From positions 1-20,529 of the IMG/VR virus record IMGVR_UViG_3300034631_000025: 20,529 nucleotides of DNA, one strand, 5' to 3'. Of this stretch, positions 5,839-14,615 are shown one piece after another. Every line of letters starts with the position of its first letter. Position 1 is the stretch's first letter. The position numbers were made by a program, and so were the translations under genes. Source of the DNA: a virus. Under the pieces are notes generated by a model. That model had not been told where the DNA came from, ran no database searches, and saw only the letters and a list, made by a program, of their open reading frames with translations.

Positions 5839-7905
5839 ATGCCCCAGCTCTACCTGAACAACTTCACCACGCAGTTCATCGCGTCCGTCAAGTCGGCGCC
5901 GGCCACCGCCAACCCAGCGAGCGAGCTCGACTACGGTGTGCTGCGCGTGTCCGATGGCGCGGCCGGCACGCTCATCAACCCGCCGGCAGGCAGCTGGTAC
6001 GTGCTCACGGCCTTCAAGCGCGCCGGCACCCTGGAATCGGACTACGAGATCCTGCGCGTCACCGGGGTGGATAACTCCGTGGTGGGTGAGTGCCGCCTGA
6101 CGGTGCTGCGCGGGCAAGAGGGCACCACGCCGAAGGCCTACGTGTCCGGCGACCTGGTGGAGCTGCGGCTGACGGCCGGCGGCATCAGCCAGTACGCCCA
6201 GACCACCGACCCGCGCATGTCCGATCCGCGCACGCCCACCGGTGCCGCCGGCGGCGTGCTGTCGGGCAGCTACCCGAACCCGGGATTCGCCCAGCCCATG
6301 GCGACGGTGGCCCAGATGGAGGGGCGTGTCGAGAAGGTGGCCGGCAAGGGCCTGAGCGTCAACGACTTCACGAACGCCGACGTGGCCAAGCTGGCCGGCG
6401 TCGCGGAGCAGGCGACCAAAAACGCACCGGACTCCCAGCTGCGCGATCGCAGCACGCACACGGGTGTGCAGACGATCGGCACCGTGACGGACCTGCAGGC
6501 GACCCTCGACGGGAAGGAGCCCGTCATCGCCGCGGGCACGGCCACCCAATACTGGCGTGGCGACAAGACATGGCAGGACTTCGCGGCGGAGGTGCGCGCC
6601 ACCGTGCTGATGGGGTTGAGCACGGCGAGCAACACGGCCATCGCCGCGGCTGACACGGTGCTGGCGGCGCTGGGCAAGCTGCAGGCCCAGATTTCCGCGC
6701 ACTTCGGCTCAGGCGGCGGGGCTCACGCGGCAGCGACCACCGGCGCGGCCGGCTTCCTCTCGGCTGCCGACAAGTCGAAGCTGGATGGGGTGGCCGCTGG
6801 TGCCACGGCGAACGCCACCGATGCACAGCTCCGGGACCGGGCAACCCATACCGGGACTCAGGCAATCGCCACTGTCGTGGGCCTGCAGACTGCGCTGGAC
6901 AACGCAGTGACGAGTGCAAACGAGATTATCAACGGCGGCTTTGAGATTGATCAGTTTGCTATTGGTGCCCAGACCTTGGCCAGCGGGACCAACGCGCGTT
7001 TCATCGACCGATTTACAGCGTTCCGCACTGGCGGCGGAACCGTTGTCGCTTCGGTTGTCGAGCAGAGCGGCGTGGAGGGGACAGGAAAAGCCGCGCAGAT
7101 TGCGATCACTGCAGCGACCGGCGCTCTCGCAAATGGGGATTTGCTGTTTTTCGAGACAGCTCTGGAGGGCTATGCGACTGCACGATATCGCTGGGGAGCT
7201 GCACAAGCTCGCGCGGTTGAAATCGGAGTCACCCTCGATACGGCTGTGGCTGGCACCTACTTCCTGGCTCTGCGTAACTCCGATTTCACACAGTCGTGCG
7301 TCTTTCCTCTCGTCCACACGGGTAGCGGCGTGGAGCGCTTCACCGTCAGTGTTCCGCCGCCTGCGAGTGGGGCATGGAATTCGACCAATGGAATCGGCCT
7401 GCGTGTAGGGGTGACGATCCAGGCGGCAGCAACGTTTCGGACTGCGACGACTGGTTCGTGGGTGTCTGGAAACTTCTTGGCAGGCAGTGCAATCAGCAAC
7501 GTCGGTACTGCTTCCCCGGCTACGGTGCGGGTTACTGCCATGTGCATGTCTGCGCCTGGTCGCAGCCGCTATGTGCCACGTCCTTATGCGCAGGAGCTGG
7601 CGCTGTGTCAGCGCTACCGCAACCAGTTTATGGGGTCTGGCGGAGGTGCGGCGTTCCCCGCGCGGGGCGCGCCCGGCGGGGGATCAGCCATCTATTTCAG
7701 TATGCCGTGGCCTGTCGAGATGAGAGCAGCACCATCGGTTTCCATGGTGGGCGCATGGGTCACCGGAAACTGCGGTCAGCCCGCTCCCAGCTCTGTCAGC
7801 AAGTCACACGTAACCTTGTTTGCCAACGCCGCAGCCGCTGGAGATACCTACTTCTTCTCGACCGCAACTAATGTCGGATTTGTTGCCGACGCGGACATTT
7901 TGTAA
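5839..7905 (+). CDS. Tail fibre / receptor-binding protein, mosaic
   Basis: A 688-residue protein with AAGGAG before the ATG. Residues 1-120 form an N-terminal attachment domain. The shaft follows (about 120-355), with typical fibre motifs: YWRGDKTW, and two copies of an LxGVA-x-ATxNAxDxQLRDRxTHTG block at about 188-211 and 316-338. The second copy is preceded by GFLSAADKSKLDGVAAGAT. The distal part (about 356-688) is a different, beta-rich domain that ends with a RPYAQELALCQRYRNQF motif seen near the C-termini of many phage fibres. GC drops sharply at the start of the distal part: 28 of 60 bases in 6901-6960 are G or C. This suggests exchange of the receptor-binding end. The stop overlaps the next start (TAATG). 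Confidence 0.85.
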   Translation: MPQLYLNNFTTQFIASVKSAPATANPASELDYGVLRVSDGAAGTLINPPAGSWYVLTAFKRAGTLESDYEILRVTGVDNSVVGECRLTVLRGQEGTTPKAYVSGDLVELRLTAGGISQYAQTTDPRMSDPRTPTGAAGGVLSGSYPNPGFAQPMATVAQMEGRVEKVAGKGLSVNDFTNADVAKLAGVAEQATKNAPDSQLRDRSTHTGVQTIGTVTDLQATLDGKEPVIAAGTATQYWRGDKTWQDFAAEVRATVLMGLSTASNTAIAAADTVLAALGKLQAQISAHFGSGGGAHAAATTGAAGFLSAADKSKLDGVAAGATANATDAQLRDRATHTGTQAIATVVGLQTALDNAVTSANEIINGGFEIDQFAIGAQTLASGTNARFIDRFTAFRTGGGTVVASVVEQSGVEGTGKAAQIAITAATGALANGDLLFFETALEGYATARYRWGAAQARAVEIGVTLDTAVAGTYFLALRNSDFTQSCVFPLVHTGSGVERFTVSVPPPASGAWNSTNGIGLRVGVTIQAAATFRTATTGSWVSGNFLAGSAISNVGTASPATVRVTAMCMSAPGRSRYVPRPYAQELALCQRYRNQFMGSGGGAAFPARGAPGGGSAIYFSMPWPVEMRAAPSVSMVGAWVTGNCGQPAPSSVSKSHVTLFANAAAAGDTYFFSTATNVGFVADADIL

Positions 7906-8312
7906 TGACGACGCCCTACGCCCTTACCGCCACCAAAGCGGTGCTTTACACCGATGACGATGGCGTCAAGTGGTCAGTCCCGGCTGATCCTGACAACAAG
8001 ATGCGCCAAGCGTTCGATGCATGGTGCGCGGCTGGCGGAGTGCCGGCCCCCTACGTTCCGCCGCCAACTCGCGTGCCGGCGAGCGTGTCCATGGCTCAAG
8101 CACGCCATGCGCTACTCGAGGCGGGCCTACTGGTCGCGGTCAACACCGCCATCGATTCCATGCCGGAGCCTCAGCGGTCGGTGGCCAAAATCGATTGGCA
8201 GTTTCGCGCGACCGTTGAGCGCGCATCAACGTTGGTTCAGCACCTGGGGCCGGCGATAGGGCTGGATGATGCGGGGCTGGATGCGCTGTTCATCCGGGCG
8301 GCCGCGCTGTGA
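7905..8312 (+). CDS. Tail fibre assembly-type protein
   Basis: A 135-residue protein whose ATG shares a base with the fibre stop. No clear Shine-Dalgarno sequence is seen, so translation is probably coupled. The C-terminal half has the common phage pattern VSMAQARHALLEAGLL, then AVNTAIDSMP, an I-DWQFRATVERASTLVQHLG stretch, and LGPAIGLDDAGLDALFIRAAAL. This pattern is found in small proteins encoded right behind tail fibres and thought to help fibre folding or attachment. The N-terminal half (YTDDDGVKWSVPADPDNKMRQAFDAWCAAG) is variable among such proteins. The 3' end lies 13 bases before the third copy of the 20-bp motif. Confidence 0.65.
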   Translation: MTTPYALTATKAVLYTDDDGVKWSVPADPDNKMRQAFDAWCAAGGVPAPYVPPPTRVPASVSMAQARHALLEAGLLVAVNTAIDSMPEPQRSVAKIDWQFRATVERASTLVQHLGPAIGLDDAGLDALFIRAAAL

Positions 8313-8325
8313 CCTGAGGCCGCGC

Positions 8326-8345
8326 GTGCCAAGCCTGCCAGATTG
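8326..8345 (+). promoter_or_regulatory. 20-bp repeated motif, copy 3 (before nozzle gene)
   Basis: gtgccaagcctgccagattg. It lies 13 bases after the fibre-assembly gene, and the nozzle ATG is six bases behind it with no Shine-Dalgarno sequence. The bases GGGCATGAC around the start are the same as at copy 4. Confidence 0.6.
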
Positions 8346-8351
8346 ACGGGC

Positions 8352-10928
8352 ATGACGATCTACCGCCTGGCCGCGTTCGGCGGCGAAGCCCCCAGCGTTT
8401 CCGATCGCGCCCTGGGCAGCGACCTCGCCCGGGTGAACGAAAACCTCTTCCTGCCCAGCGGCGAGTTCTGGCCCATGGCCGCCGACCGTTGGCACTCGGC
8501 CTGCGTGGCCGGCGCACGCACGCTGCACCGCATGGCGCGCAACGCGAACGGCGAAGTGGTCAAGGATGCAGCCGCGCCCATCCGCTCCTATGCGCAGGAG
8601 CTGTCCTTCGTGAAGGGCCAGATCAACGACGAGGCCACGGAGCGCACCTACTTCACCACCGACGACGGAAGCGCGCGCCCGCGCGTGGTGGACGCGCGCG
8701 GCAACGACCGGCTGCTGGGCGTGGCCCGGCCGGTGAGGCCGATCGTGAAGCTGCAGGTGGTGGACGAGTTCACGCCCGAGGAAGCGCGGACCTGGCTCTA
8801 TGGCGATCTCGCGCAGCTGATGCTGGACGACCTGCTCGCCACGTTCATGAAGCCGGAGGGCAACCAGGAGGCCGTCCGGTGGGATGCTTCAGGCAAGGCC
8901 TACGCCGGGCCCGCGTCGAACTACGGGCTCTCGCTGTCCACCGCCGTGGGCGGCGGCGCGGCGCCGGGCAACCTCTACGCCGTGGTCACGGCAGCGCGCG
9001 CAGCCGCCACCCAGATGGACATGACGCGCCTGGGCGCCACCCAGATCGGCGGGGGCTGGGCCGTGCCGGTGGCCGCCATGCCGGCGAGCTACCCGCTGCG
9101 CCGCGCGGCGCTGGTGGAGGCGCTGCAGTTGCACGAATTCCCGTCGATCGCGGGCGAGCGCGCGGGCGAGACGGTGCTGACCGCCGACCTGGCGGCCAAG
9201 GTGGCCGACCTGGCGGAGAAGGCTGTAGCCCCCGGCGCCGAGTGCGCGGCCGCTCGCACCGAACTGGACAAGCTGGTGAAGGAATTCGCGACCCTGGCGC
9301 TGGAGAAGAGTTGGGCCGCGCCTGCCTCCGCACCGGTGCGGCCGAAGGAGCCCTCCGTGCCGCAGTACCAGTCCACTGGCGGCGACAGCACCGAACTTGT
9401 GGAATCGTCGGCCTGGATCCAGTACCGCAAGGACCTGGAGGCCTACTTCCTGGCGCTCGAGACGTACACCTCCGGCAAGGACGCAGCATCCACCCAGGCC
9501 GCGAGCCTGAACGCGCGGCTGGTGGAGATCCAGCAGCGATGCGCCACGCTGGTGGCGAGCATCCAGACTCAGCTGGCCAGCCAGTTCGCGGCGCTGACCA
9601 AGGACGTGGCGGTGGTGGGCACCTGGGTGGACAAACTGGGCGGCGTGGCGAAGCTGGCCGGCGAGACGGTGGACCGCGTGGTGTCCTCGCGCTACTACGT
9701 GGTGGCCTTCGTCACCGACTGGGGCGAAGAATCGGAGCCGTCGCCGCTGTCCGATCTGCTCGAGGCGGACGCGAACGACACCGTGACCGTGCAGCGGCCC
9801 AGGCTCATGACCGGGGAGAGCTACGCAGAGCGGTCGATCGAGAAGTGGCGCCTGTACCGCAGCAACACGTCCGGCACCGCGGCCGCGTGGCAGCTGGTGC
9901 AGGAGATGCCCATCACGGTGGCCGCCTTCCTGGACGACAAGGCGAGCGAGGAGCTGGAGAGTCTGCAGCCGCAGTTCACCTGGACCGCTCCGCCGTACCG
10001 GATGGATGGGCAGTTCGACGGAGCGCTGAAGCCCAGCGTGGGCGCAAACCCATATCTGCGGGGGCTGGTGGGCATGCCCAACGGGATCATGGCCGGCTTC
10101 ATCGACAACACGGTGGCGTTCTGCGAGCCCTACGTGCCCTATGCCTGGCCCGTGGAATACCAGGTCACGACGGAATTCCCCGTGGTGGGCATGGCCGTTT
10201 TCGACCAGACCCTGTTCGTGGGCACCGCCGGCAATCCCTACTTCGTCACCGGTGCCCACTCGGCCTCGATGTCGGCCCAGAAGCTCGATAGCAACCAGGC
10301 GTGCGCCTCGCGGCGGTCGGTAGTGGGCGTGCAGGGAGGCGTGCTCTACGCCTCCCCGGACGGGCTGTGCCTGGCGAGCGCCCGCGGCGTGGAGGTGGTG
10401 TCCCGGCAGCTGATCGCGCGCAAGGACTGGCAGGCCATGCAGCCGGCCAGCATGTTCGCGGCCGAGCACGAGGGCGTCTACTACCTGTTCTACGCTGGCG
10501 CGGGCGGGGGCTGCTTGGCGTGCAACCTGCAGGACGGCATGAAGCTGGGCCGCATCGACCTGTCGGGCTCGGCCGTGTGGGTGGACAAGCTCAACGACCT
10601 GATGTACCTGGCTCGGGGCTCCGACATCCTGGAATGCTTCACGGGCGGAGCCGGCCGCGCGGGCCGGTGGCGCACGGGCATCGCCACGCAACCGCGCCAG
10701 CAGCCGCTCGCGTGGGCGAAGGTCTACGGCCAGCAGGACGCCGCGCACCCCATCACGCTGCGCCTGTGGGGCGATGGCGTGCTGCAGCACACGGCCACGT
10801 TCAACGACCTGCAGCCCCAGCGCCTGCCGCCGGGACGGTGGATCGAGCACCAGGTGGAGATCCAGGGCGCCGCGCGCGTCACGTCCGTGGTGCTGTGCTC
10901 GACCTCTGAGGAGCTGCGCGGGGTATGA
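8352..10928 (+). CDS. Tail nozzle-like virion protein (tail tubular B type)
   Basis: About 858 residues. The N-terminal segment (YRLAAFGGEAP, ARVNENLFLPSGEFWPM) is like the opening of podovirus nozzle or tail-tubular B proteins, where genome-exit tube subunits assemble below the adaptor. A long helical insert (about residues 235-430) precedes a fibronectin-like strand pair with SSRYYVVAFVTDWGEESEPSPLS (about 445-470). A propeller-like C-terminal half then repeats short strands (GMPNGIMAGFIDNTVAFCEP, VGMAVFDQTLFVGTAGNPYFVTG, VGVQGGVLYASPDGLCLAS, EGVYYLFY). The ATG at 8352 is preferred; a TTG at 8343 would add three residues. No good Shine-Dalgarno sequence precedes either, and the 20-bp motif ends only six bases upstream. 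The next gene overlaps the stop (ATGA). Confidence 0.65.
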   Translation: MTIYRLAAFGGEAPSVSDRALGSDLARVNENLFLPSGEFWPMAADRWHSACVAGARTLHRMARNANGEVVKDAAAPIRSYAQELSFVKGQINDEATERTYFTTDDGSARPRVVDARGNDRLLGVARPVRPIVKLQVVDEFTPEEARTWLYGDLAQLMLDDLLATFMKPEGNQEAVRWDASGKAYAGPASNYGLSLSTAVGGGAAPGNLYAVVTAARAAATQMDMTRLGATQIGGGWAVPVAAMPASYPLRRAALVEALQLHEFPSIAGERAGETVLTADLAAKVADLAEKAVAPGAECAAARTELDKLVKEFATLALEKSWAAPASAPVRPKEPSVPQYQSTGGDSTELVESSAWIQYRKDLEAYFLALETYTSGKDAASTQAASLNARLVEIQQRCATLVASIQTQLASQFAALTKDVAVVGTWVDKLGGVAKLAGETVDRVVSSRYYVVAFVTDWGEESEPSPLSDLLEADANDTVTVQRPRLMTGESYAERSIEKWRLYRSNTSGTAAAWQLVQEMPITVAAFLDDKASEELESLQPQFTWTAPPYRMDGQFDGALKPSVGANPYLRGLVGMPNGIMAGFIDNTVAFCEPYVPYAWPVEYQVTTEFPVVGMAVFDQTLFVGTAGNPYFVTGAHSASMSAQKLDSNQACASRRSVVGVQGGVLYASPDGLCLASARGVEVVSRQLIARKDWQAMQPASMFAAEHEGVYYLFYAGAGGGCLACNLQDGMKLGRIDLSGSAVWVDKLNDLMYLARGSDILECFTGGAGRAGRWRTGIATQPRQQPLAWAKVYGQQDAAHPITLRLWGDGVLQHTATFNDLQPQRLPPGRWIEHQVEIQGAARVTSVVLCSTSEELRGV

Positions 10929-12856
10929 CGAACAGCCGCAAGATCGACACGGGCGCGGCCCGCCTGCCGGGCCTGCCGCGGTTCAACGCCCAGGACAAGG
11001 ATCTGGCCAACTGGGCGCAGGCCGTGACCGAGCATCTGGAGGTGCGGGCCGGCGCGCGTGGCAACGAATTCGAGCGCGGCGTCACGCTGCGCGAGCTGCG
11101 CGAGGCGATGGGCGGGATGCAGGGGCTGGTGGACATCCTCGACAAGGACCGCAAGCCCGGGCCGGGGGAAACGGTGATCGACCTGGGCGGGGGGCTGTCG
11201 GCCACCGTGCAGATCGAGCGCTTCGCCCGGTCCATCATCGAATCCCAGCTGTTCCGCTCCCTCATCAAGACGCTGGACGACCCCACGCGGTTCGACCACC
11301 TGGCGAAGGAGATCCGCGACGAGCTGGTGCGCTCGATCGCCGACGAGGCTGCGAAGCGCGGGGCCGAGATCCGGGATCTTTCCACCGTCGTGCAAACGAA
11401 CGAGCGCAGCTTCGCCCGCCAGGTGCGCGAGGTGACGGCCAGCCTGCAGCAGGCCAGCGCCGGCATCCGCGCTACGCAGGCGGCGTGGAGCGACGGGCAG
11501 CGTGCCATGGCCACGAACGTGCTGCAGCTGCAGGCCTCGCTCGGGCGCTACTACCGCGACGGCACGCCCGGGCGCGCGAGCCTCGAGCAGGAAATGACGG
11601 TGCTCGCCAGCTACTCGGACGGGCTGCGCGCGCAGTACACGCTGAAGGTGCAGGCCGGCGGGGCGCTCGCCGGCTTCGGGATCGCGGCCGAGGAGCGCGA
11701 CGGCCAGACCTCCAGCGCCTTCATCATCCTGGCCGACAAGTTCGCGGTGGTGGCGCCCAACTACAGCGGCGGGATGCTGCGCACGCCGCGCACGAAGGAC
11801 GTGGTGTTCGGCGTGGACGCCAATGGCATCTACCTGCAGAACAACGTGTACGTGAAGGGGAACATGCGCGTGGACGGACAGGGCCGCACGCTCGCCGACG
11901 GCATGCGGGGCTCCCTGCTGCTCATGGCGAGCGGCAGTGGCTGGAGCGACGCCACGGCCCGGCAAACCATCTGGCAGGCGCTGGGCAACGGCGGCAGCGC
12001 GCCCAACAACAACCACCTGGTGCTGGGCGACGGGGTGACGATCACGGACGGCGGGGCCTTCACGCAGACGCGGCACTGGATGGGCTACGCCTGGACCATC
12101 CCCGGCGCGGTGCTGAGCGGCGACCTGCTGGTGGACGGAACGGTGGCGGCCCGCAAGGTGGATACGCGGGGGCTGACGGTGCGCGACAACACCGGCAACG
12201 TCATCCTGTCGGCGAACGGCATGGACGCGCAGTGGTTGCGCAACCTGCAGGCCGGGCAGGTGAGCGGGCTCGGTGCACTGGCTCGGCGCGACATGGTGCG
12301 CATCGGCGACACCGTGGGATTCCCCGATGGCTCGGTCATGCAGACCAGCGACTTCATCAACCGCCTGCAGCGCATCAACAGCAACAACATCAGCGTATTC
12401 ATGGACGCTGCGGCGATCGGGACCGCGTTCATCGGCAACGCCGCCATTGGCACGCTGCAGGTGCAGGGCGGGGCCGTGACGGCCATGTCCTTCGGCGAGT
12501 CCGGAGGGTTCGTGGTGCCGGCCGGCGGCAGCGGTGGCGGCGCGGGGCTCTACCTGCCGATGCCGGCGAACTCGTCGGGCATCACGCTCTCGGCCTACGC
12601 CGAGGTCAACCCGCTGGGCGGCGACGCCACCGTGGTGGTCCACCTGCGCCGCAACGGCGTGCGGTTCGCGCACGCGGCCACGTCGATGCGGGGGGGCTGG
12701 ACATCGCAGATCGTCGTGGTGGGCTTCGATGCGCCGTGGTGGGATGCCACCCACTTCTACGACATCGAGGTGGTCAGCCCGAACTACGGGCCCGGCGCCA
12801 ATCAGCAGCTGACCGTGGCGCGCACGACCATCACCGCCACCGGAGGAAAACGATGA
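10925..12856 (+). CDS. Central tail fibre protein with gpJ-type DUF1983-like domain
   Basis: A 643-residue protein overlapping the nozzle gene by four bases. Residues 1-90 are a short head with LANWAQAVTEHLEVR. A helical part (about 90-235) follows, predicted coiled coil near VVQTNERSFARQVREVTASLQQASAGIRATQAAW. At about 237-277 the sequence QYTLKVQAGGALAGFG-IAAEERDG...FIILADKFAVVAP matches the DUF1983 region found in lambda host-specificity protein J and related central fibres. Further strands include an NNVYVKGNMRVDG segment and VLSGDLLVDGTVAARKVDTRGLTV, the 'tip' layout of such fibres. The C-terminal 120 residues form a Gly-rich beta sandwich. The tail-chaperone-like gene that follows overlaps the stop. 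A role in cell contact is inferred from family. Confidence 0.75.
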   Translation: MTNSRKIDTGAARLPGLPRFNAQDKDLANWAQAVTEHLEVRAGARGNEFERGVTLRELREAMGGMQGLVDILDKDRKPGPGETVIDLGGGLSATVQIERFARSIIESQLFRSLIKTLDDPTRFDHLAKEIRDELVRSIADEAAKRGAEIRDLSTVVQTNERSFARQVREVTASLQQASAGIRATQAAWSDGQRAMATNVLQLQASLGRYYRDGTPGRASLEQEMTVLASYSDGLRAQYTLKVQAGGALAGFGIAAEERDGQTSSAFIILADKFAVVAPNYSGGMLRTPRTKDVVFGVDANGIYLQNNVYVKGNMRVDGQGRTLADGMRGSLLLMASGSGWSDATARQTIWQALGNGGSAPNNNHLVLGDGVTITDGGAFTQTRHWMGYAWTIPGAVLSGDLLVDGTVAARKVDTRGLTVRDNTGNVILSANGMDAQWLRNLQAGQVSGLGALARRDMVRIGDTVGFPDGSVMQTSDFINRLQRINSNNISVFMDAAAIGTAFIGNAAIGTLQVQGGAVTAMSFGESGGFVVPAGGSGGGAGLYLPMPANSSGITLSAYAEVNPLGGDATVVVHLRRNGVRFAHAATSMRGGWTSQIVVVGFDAPWWDATHFYDIEVVSPNYGPGANQQLTVARTTITATGGKR

Positions 12857-13287
12857 ACCAGCGCCGCTGCGCCGAGCTGCGGGATGTACCGGGCTGCCCG
12901 GACCTTGCGACCATCTTTCGCATCGCCGACGTGCCGGTGGGCATGGGCATGCCGAGCGGGTGGGTGGCCGCGCCCGTCGACGTGCTTCCCACGACGCACT
13001 ACTGGAGCCGCGCTGCCGGGGCGCCGGTGCCATTCCCGCCGCGGCCCGGCCCGGGCCATGCGTTCGACTTCGCGCGTCTGGAGTGGGTGCCGGACACGGC
13101 CGAGCTGTGGGGCTACGTCCGAGCGCGGCGGGACGAGCTGCTGCGCGCGTGTGACTGGCGGGTGCTGCCGGACGCGCCCACGCCGGCCGACACGCGCGAG
13201 GCTTGGCTGGACTACCGGCAGGCGCTGCGCGACGTGACGGGGCAGGGCGACCCGCGCGCGATCGAGTGGCCGGCCCCGCCCGGATAG
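12853..13287 (+). CDS. Phage tail assembly chaperone-like protein
   Basis: 144 residues, with GGAGG seven bases before the ATG and a four-base overlap with the fibre gene. The C-terminal third, YVRARRDELLRACDWRVLPDAP-TREAWLDYRQALRDVTGQ-DPRAIEWPAPP, is the hallmark of the phage tail assembly chaperone family that follows fibre genes in many proteobacterial phages. The N-terminal part (IFRIADVPVGMGMPSGW, THYWSRAAGAPVPFPPRPGPGHAFDFARLEWV) is a small beta domain that may contact the fibre. The stop lies three bases before the fourth copy of the 20-bp motif, so this gene ends a transcription block. Confidence 0.75.
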   Translation: MNQRRCAELRDVPGCPDLATIFRIADVPVGMGMPSGWVAAPVDVLPTTHYWSRAAGAPVPFPPRPGPGHAFDFARLEWVPDTAELWGYVRARRDELLRACDWRVLPDAPTPADTREAWLDYRQALRDVTGQGDPRAIEWPAPPG

Positions 13288-13290
13288 CCC

Positions 13291-13310
13291 GTACCAAGCC
13301 TGCCACCCTG
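13291..13310 (+). promoter_or_regulatory. 20-bp repeated motif, copy 4 (before GNAT-like gene)
   Basis: gtaccaagcctgccaccctg. It fills the 28-base gap between the tail chaperone and the GNAT-like gene. The ATG follows after five bases within GGGCATGAC, as at copy 3, and again without a Shine-Dalgarno sequence. Confidence 0.6.
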
Positions 13311-13315
13311 CGGGC

Positions 13316-13741
13316 ATGACCGTTCACGCCCTGGAATACGACATCGAGGCGGTGCTGCCCTTCATGCGCGAGCGCATCCCGGGCTTTTCCGCGTGCGAGG
13401 GCCAGCGGGCCATCGGCCTGCGCCGCGACGGCGTGCTGGTGGCCGGCGCCGTGTACGAGGGATTCAACGGCCGGAACCTGTGGGTGCACCTGGCCGGCGC
13501 GCCCGGCGCGCGCTGGATGACTCGCGAGTTCCTGCGGGCCGGCTTCGCCTACCCGTTCCTCGTGTGTGGGTGCGAGCGCATCAGCGGCTACGTGAACGCG
13601 AACAACTTGGCGGCCCAGCGCCTGAACGCGCACCTGGGATGGCAGCCCGAGGCCCGGCTGCACGGCGCGGCGCCCGACGGCGGCGACGTGATTTTGTACG
13701 TGATGTGGCGAAAGGACTGCAGATATGTGCCGGTGGCATAA
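13316..13741 (+). CDS. GNAT-family acetyltransferase-like phage protein
   Basis: A 141-residue protein with the layout of a truncated GNAT fold. A loop with AIGLRRDGVLVAGAVYEGFNGRNLWVHLAG (about residues 38-62) forms beta2-beta4. A MTREFLRAGFAYPF-helix pair follows, then RISGYVNANNLAAQRLNAHLGWQPEARL (about 88-112), which corresponds to the acetyl-CoA pyrophosphate helix and the N-x-A-x-R-x-x-x-x-LG-W motif of GNAT enzymes. Such small GNAT-like proteins are common in phage late regions, where their substrate is unknown. The start lies six bases behind the fourth 20-bp motif with no Shine-Dalgarno sequence in between. The 3' end overlaps the next gene by 17 bases. Confidence 0.75.
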   Translation: MTVHALEYDIEAVLPFMRERIPGFSACEGQRAIGLRRDGVLVAGAVYEGFNGRNLWVHLAGAPGARWMTREFLRAGFAYPFLVCGCERISGYVNANNLAAQRLNAHLGWQPEARLHGAAPDGGDVILYVMWRKDCRYVPVA

Positions 13742-14615
13742 ACACGAATGGGACATGCTCCCCAGCGGCGCGTTCTCGCCGCGCCCGGGCGGCCGAATGA
13801 CGCTCGAAGGCGGAAAGGGGAGCGGTGCCCCCGCGCCCGACCCGCGCCTGGTCGAAGCGCAGATCCGAAGTATGGGCATCCAGGACGGCGCGATCCAGCG
13901 CATCCTGGCCCAGAGCGACGAGATGGCGCCGCTGCAGAAGGAGCAGACCCAGTTCGCGCTGGACACCTCGCGCAAGGCCTGGGAGCAGTCGCAGCAGGAC
14001 CGCGAATACGCGCTGGGTCGGCGCGACCAGCTGACCGGCCAGCAGGACCGGATGATCCAGGACGCTGCGACCTTCAACACGGAGGCAAAGCGCGAGGAGC
14101 TGGCAGGCCAGGCCGCGGCGGACGTGTCGCAGGCCTACACCAGCGCGAGCCGGACATCGGCCGCCGAGATGGCCCGCATGGGCATCAACCCGAAGGACGG
14201 CAAATTCGGGTCCACCAACACCGCGCTGATCGCCCAGACCGGGCTCGCGCTCGCCCAGGCGAAGAACGGCGCGCGCACCGCTGCCCGGGCCGAAGGCCGC
14301 GCCCTCACCGACCGCGCGAGCAACGCGCTGGCCGGCTACCCGGCGATGGGCATCCAGACGACGGGGGCAGCTGCGGGGTTCGGCACCAACGCGCAGACCG
14401 TCGCGAACATGGGCCTCGCCGGCCTGAACAGCGGATACGGCCAAGCCGCGGGCGTGGCCGGGCAGATGGGCTCAAACGCCGCCGGCATGTACGGCGCCAT
14501 GGGGTCCTATCGGAACGGACAGGATCAGATCGCGGCGGCGAACAACCCAGGGAACACGATCCTGGGGGCAGCGGCGGGGATAGGGACTGCTTGGGCTTTG
14601 GGCAAGCTGCGGTAA
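13725..14615 (+). CDS. Internal virion / DNA-ejection protein candidate
   Basis: A 296-residue protein starting at an ATG with AAAGGA upstream inside the GNAT gene's end; an ATG at 13797 is a possible later start. The middle is a long Gln/Glu/Arg/Ala helix (EMAPLQKEQTQFALDTSRKAWEQSQQDREYALGRRDQLTGQQDRM, about residues 65-110). The second half is Ala/Gly-rich with MGIN, RASNALAGYPAMGIQ and repeated GLAGLNSG/AAGVAGQMGSNAAGM segments. It ends in a hydrophobic Gly/Ala stretch (NTILGAAAGIGTAWALGKL). This is the usual make-up of ejectosome proteins carried inside podovirus heads and released into the envelope on infection. It ends exactly where the converging lipoprotein gene ends, with no bases between. 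Confidence 0.65.
   Translation: MCRWHKHEWDMLPSGAFSPRPGGRMTLEGGKGSGAPAPDPRLVEAQIRSMGIQDGAIQRILAQSDEMAPLQKEQTQFALDTSRKAWEQSQQDREYALGRRDQLTGQQDRMIQDAATFNTEAKREELAGQAAADVSQAYTSASRTSAAEMARMGINPKDGKFGSTNTALIAQTGLALAQAKNGARTAARAEGRALTDRASNALAGYPAMGIQTTGAAAGFGTNAQTVANMGLAGLNSGYGQAAGVAGQMGSNAAGMYGAMGSYRNGQDQIAAANNPGNTILGAAAGIGTAWALGKLR

Noticed and set aside
8889-10850. Open frame of 653 codons on the minus strand
   Set aside because: Shadow of the nozzle-like gene; His/Arg/Gly-rich product without recognisable structure and no ribosome site.
10724-14080. Open frame of 1118 codons on the minus strand
   Set aside because: It is antisense to four well-supported plus-strand genes. Its product is Arg/Pro/His-rich with no domain pattern, as expected of antisense frames in GC-rich coding DNA.
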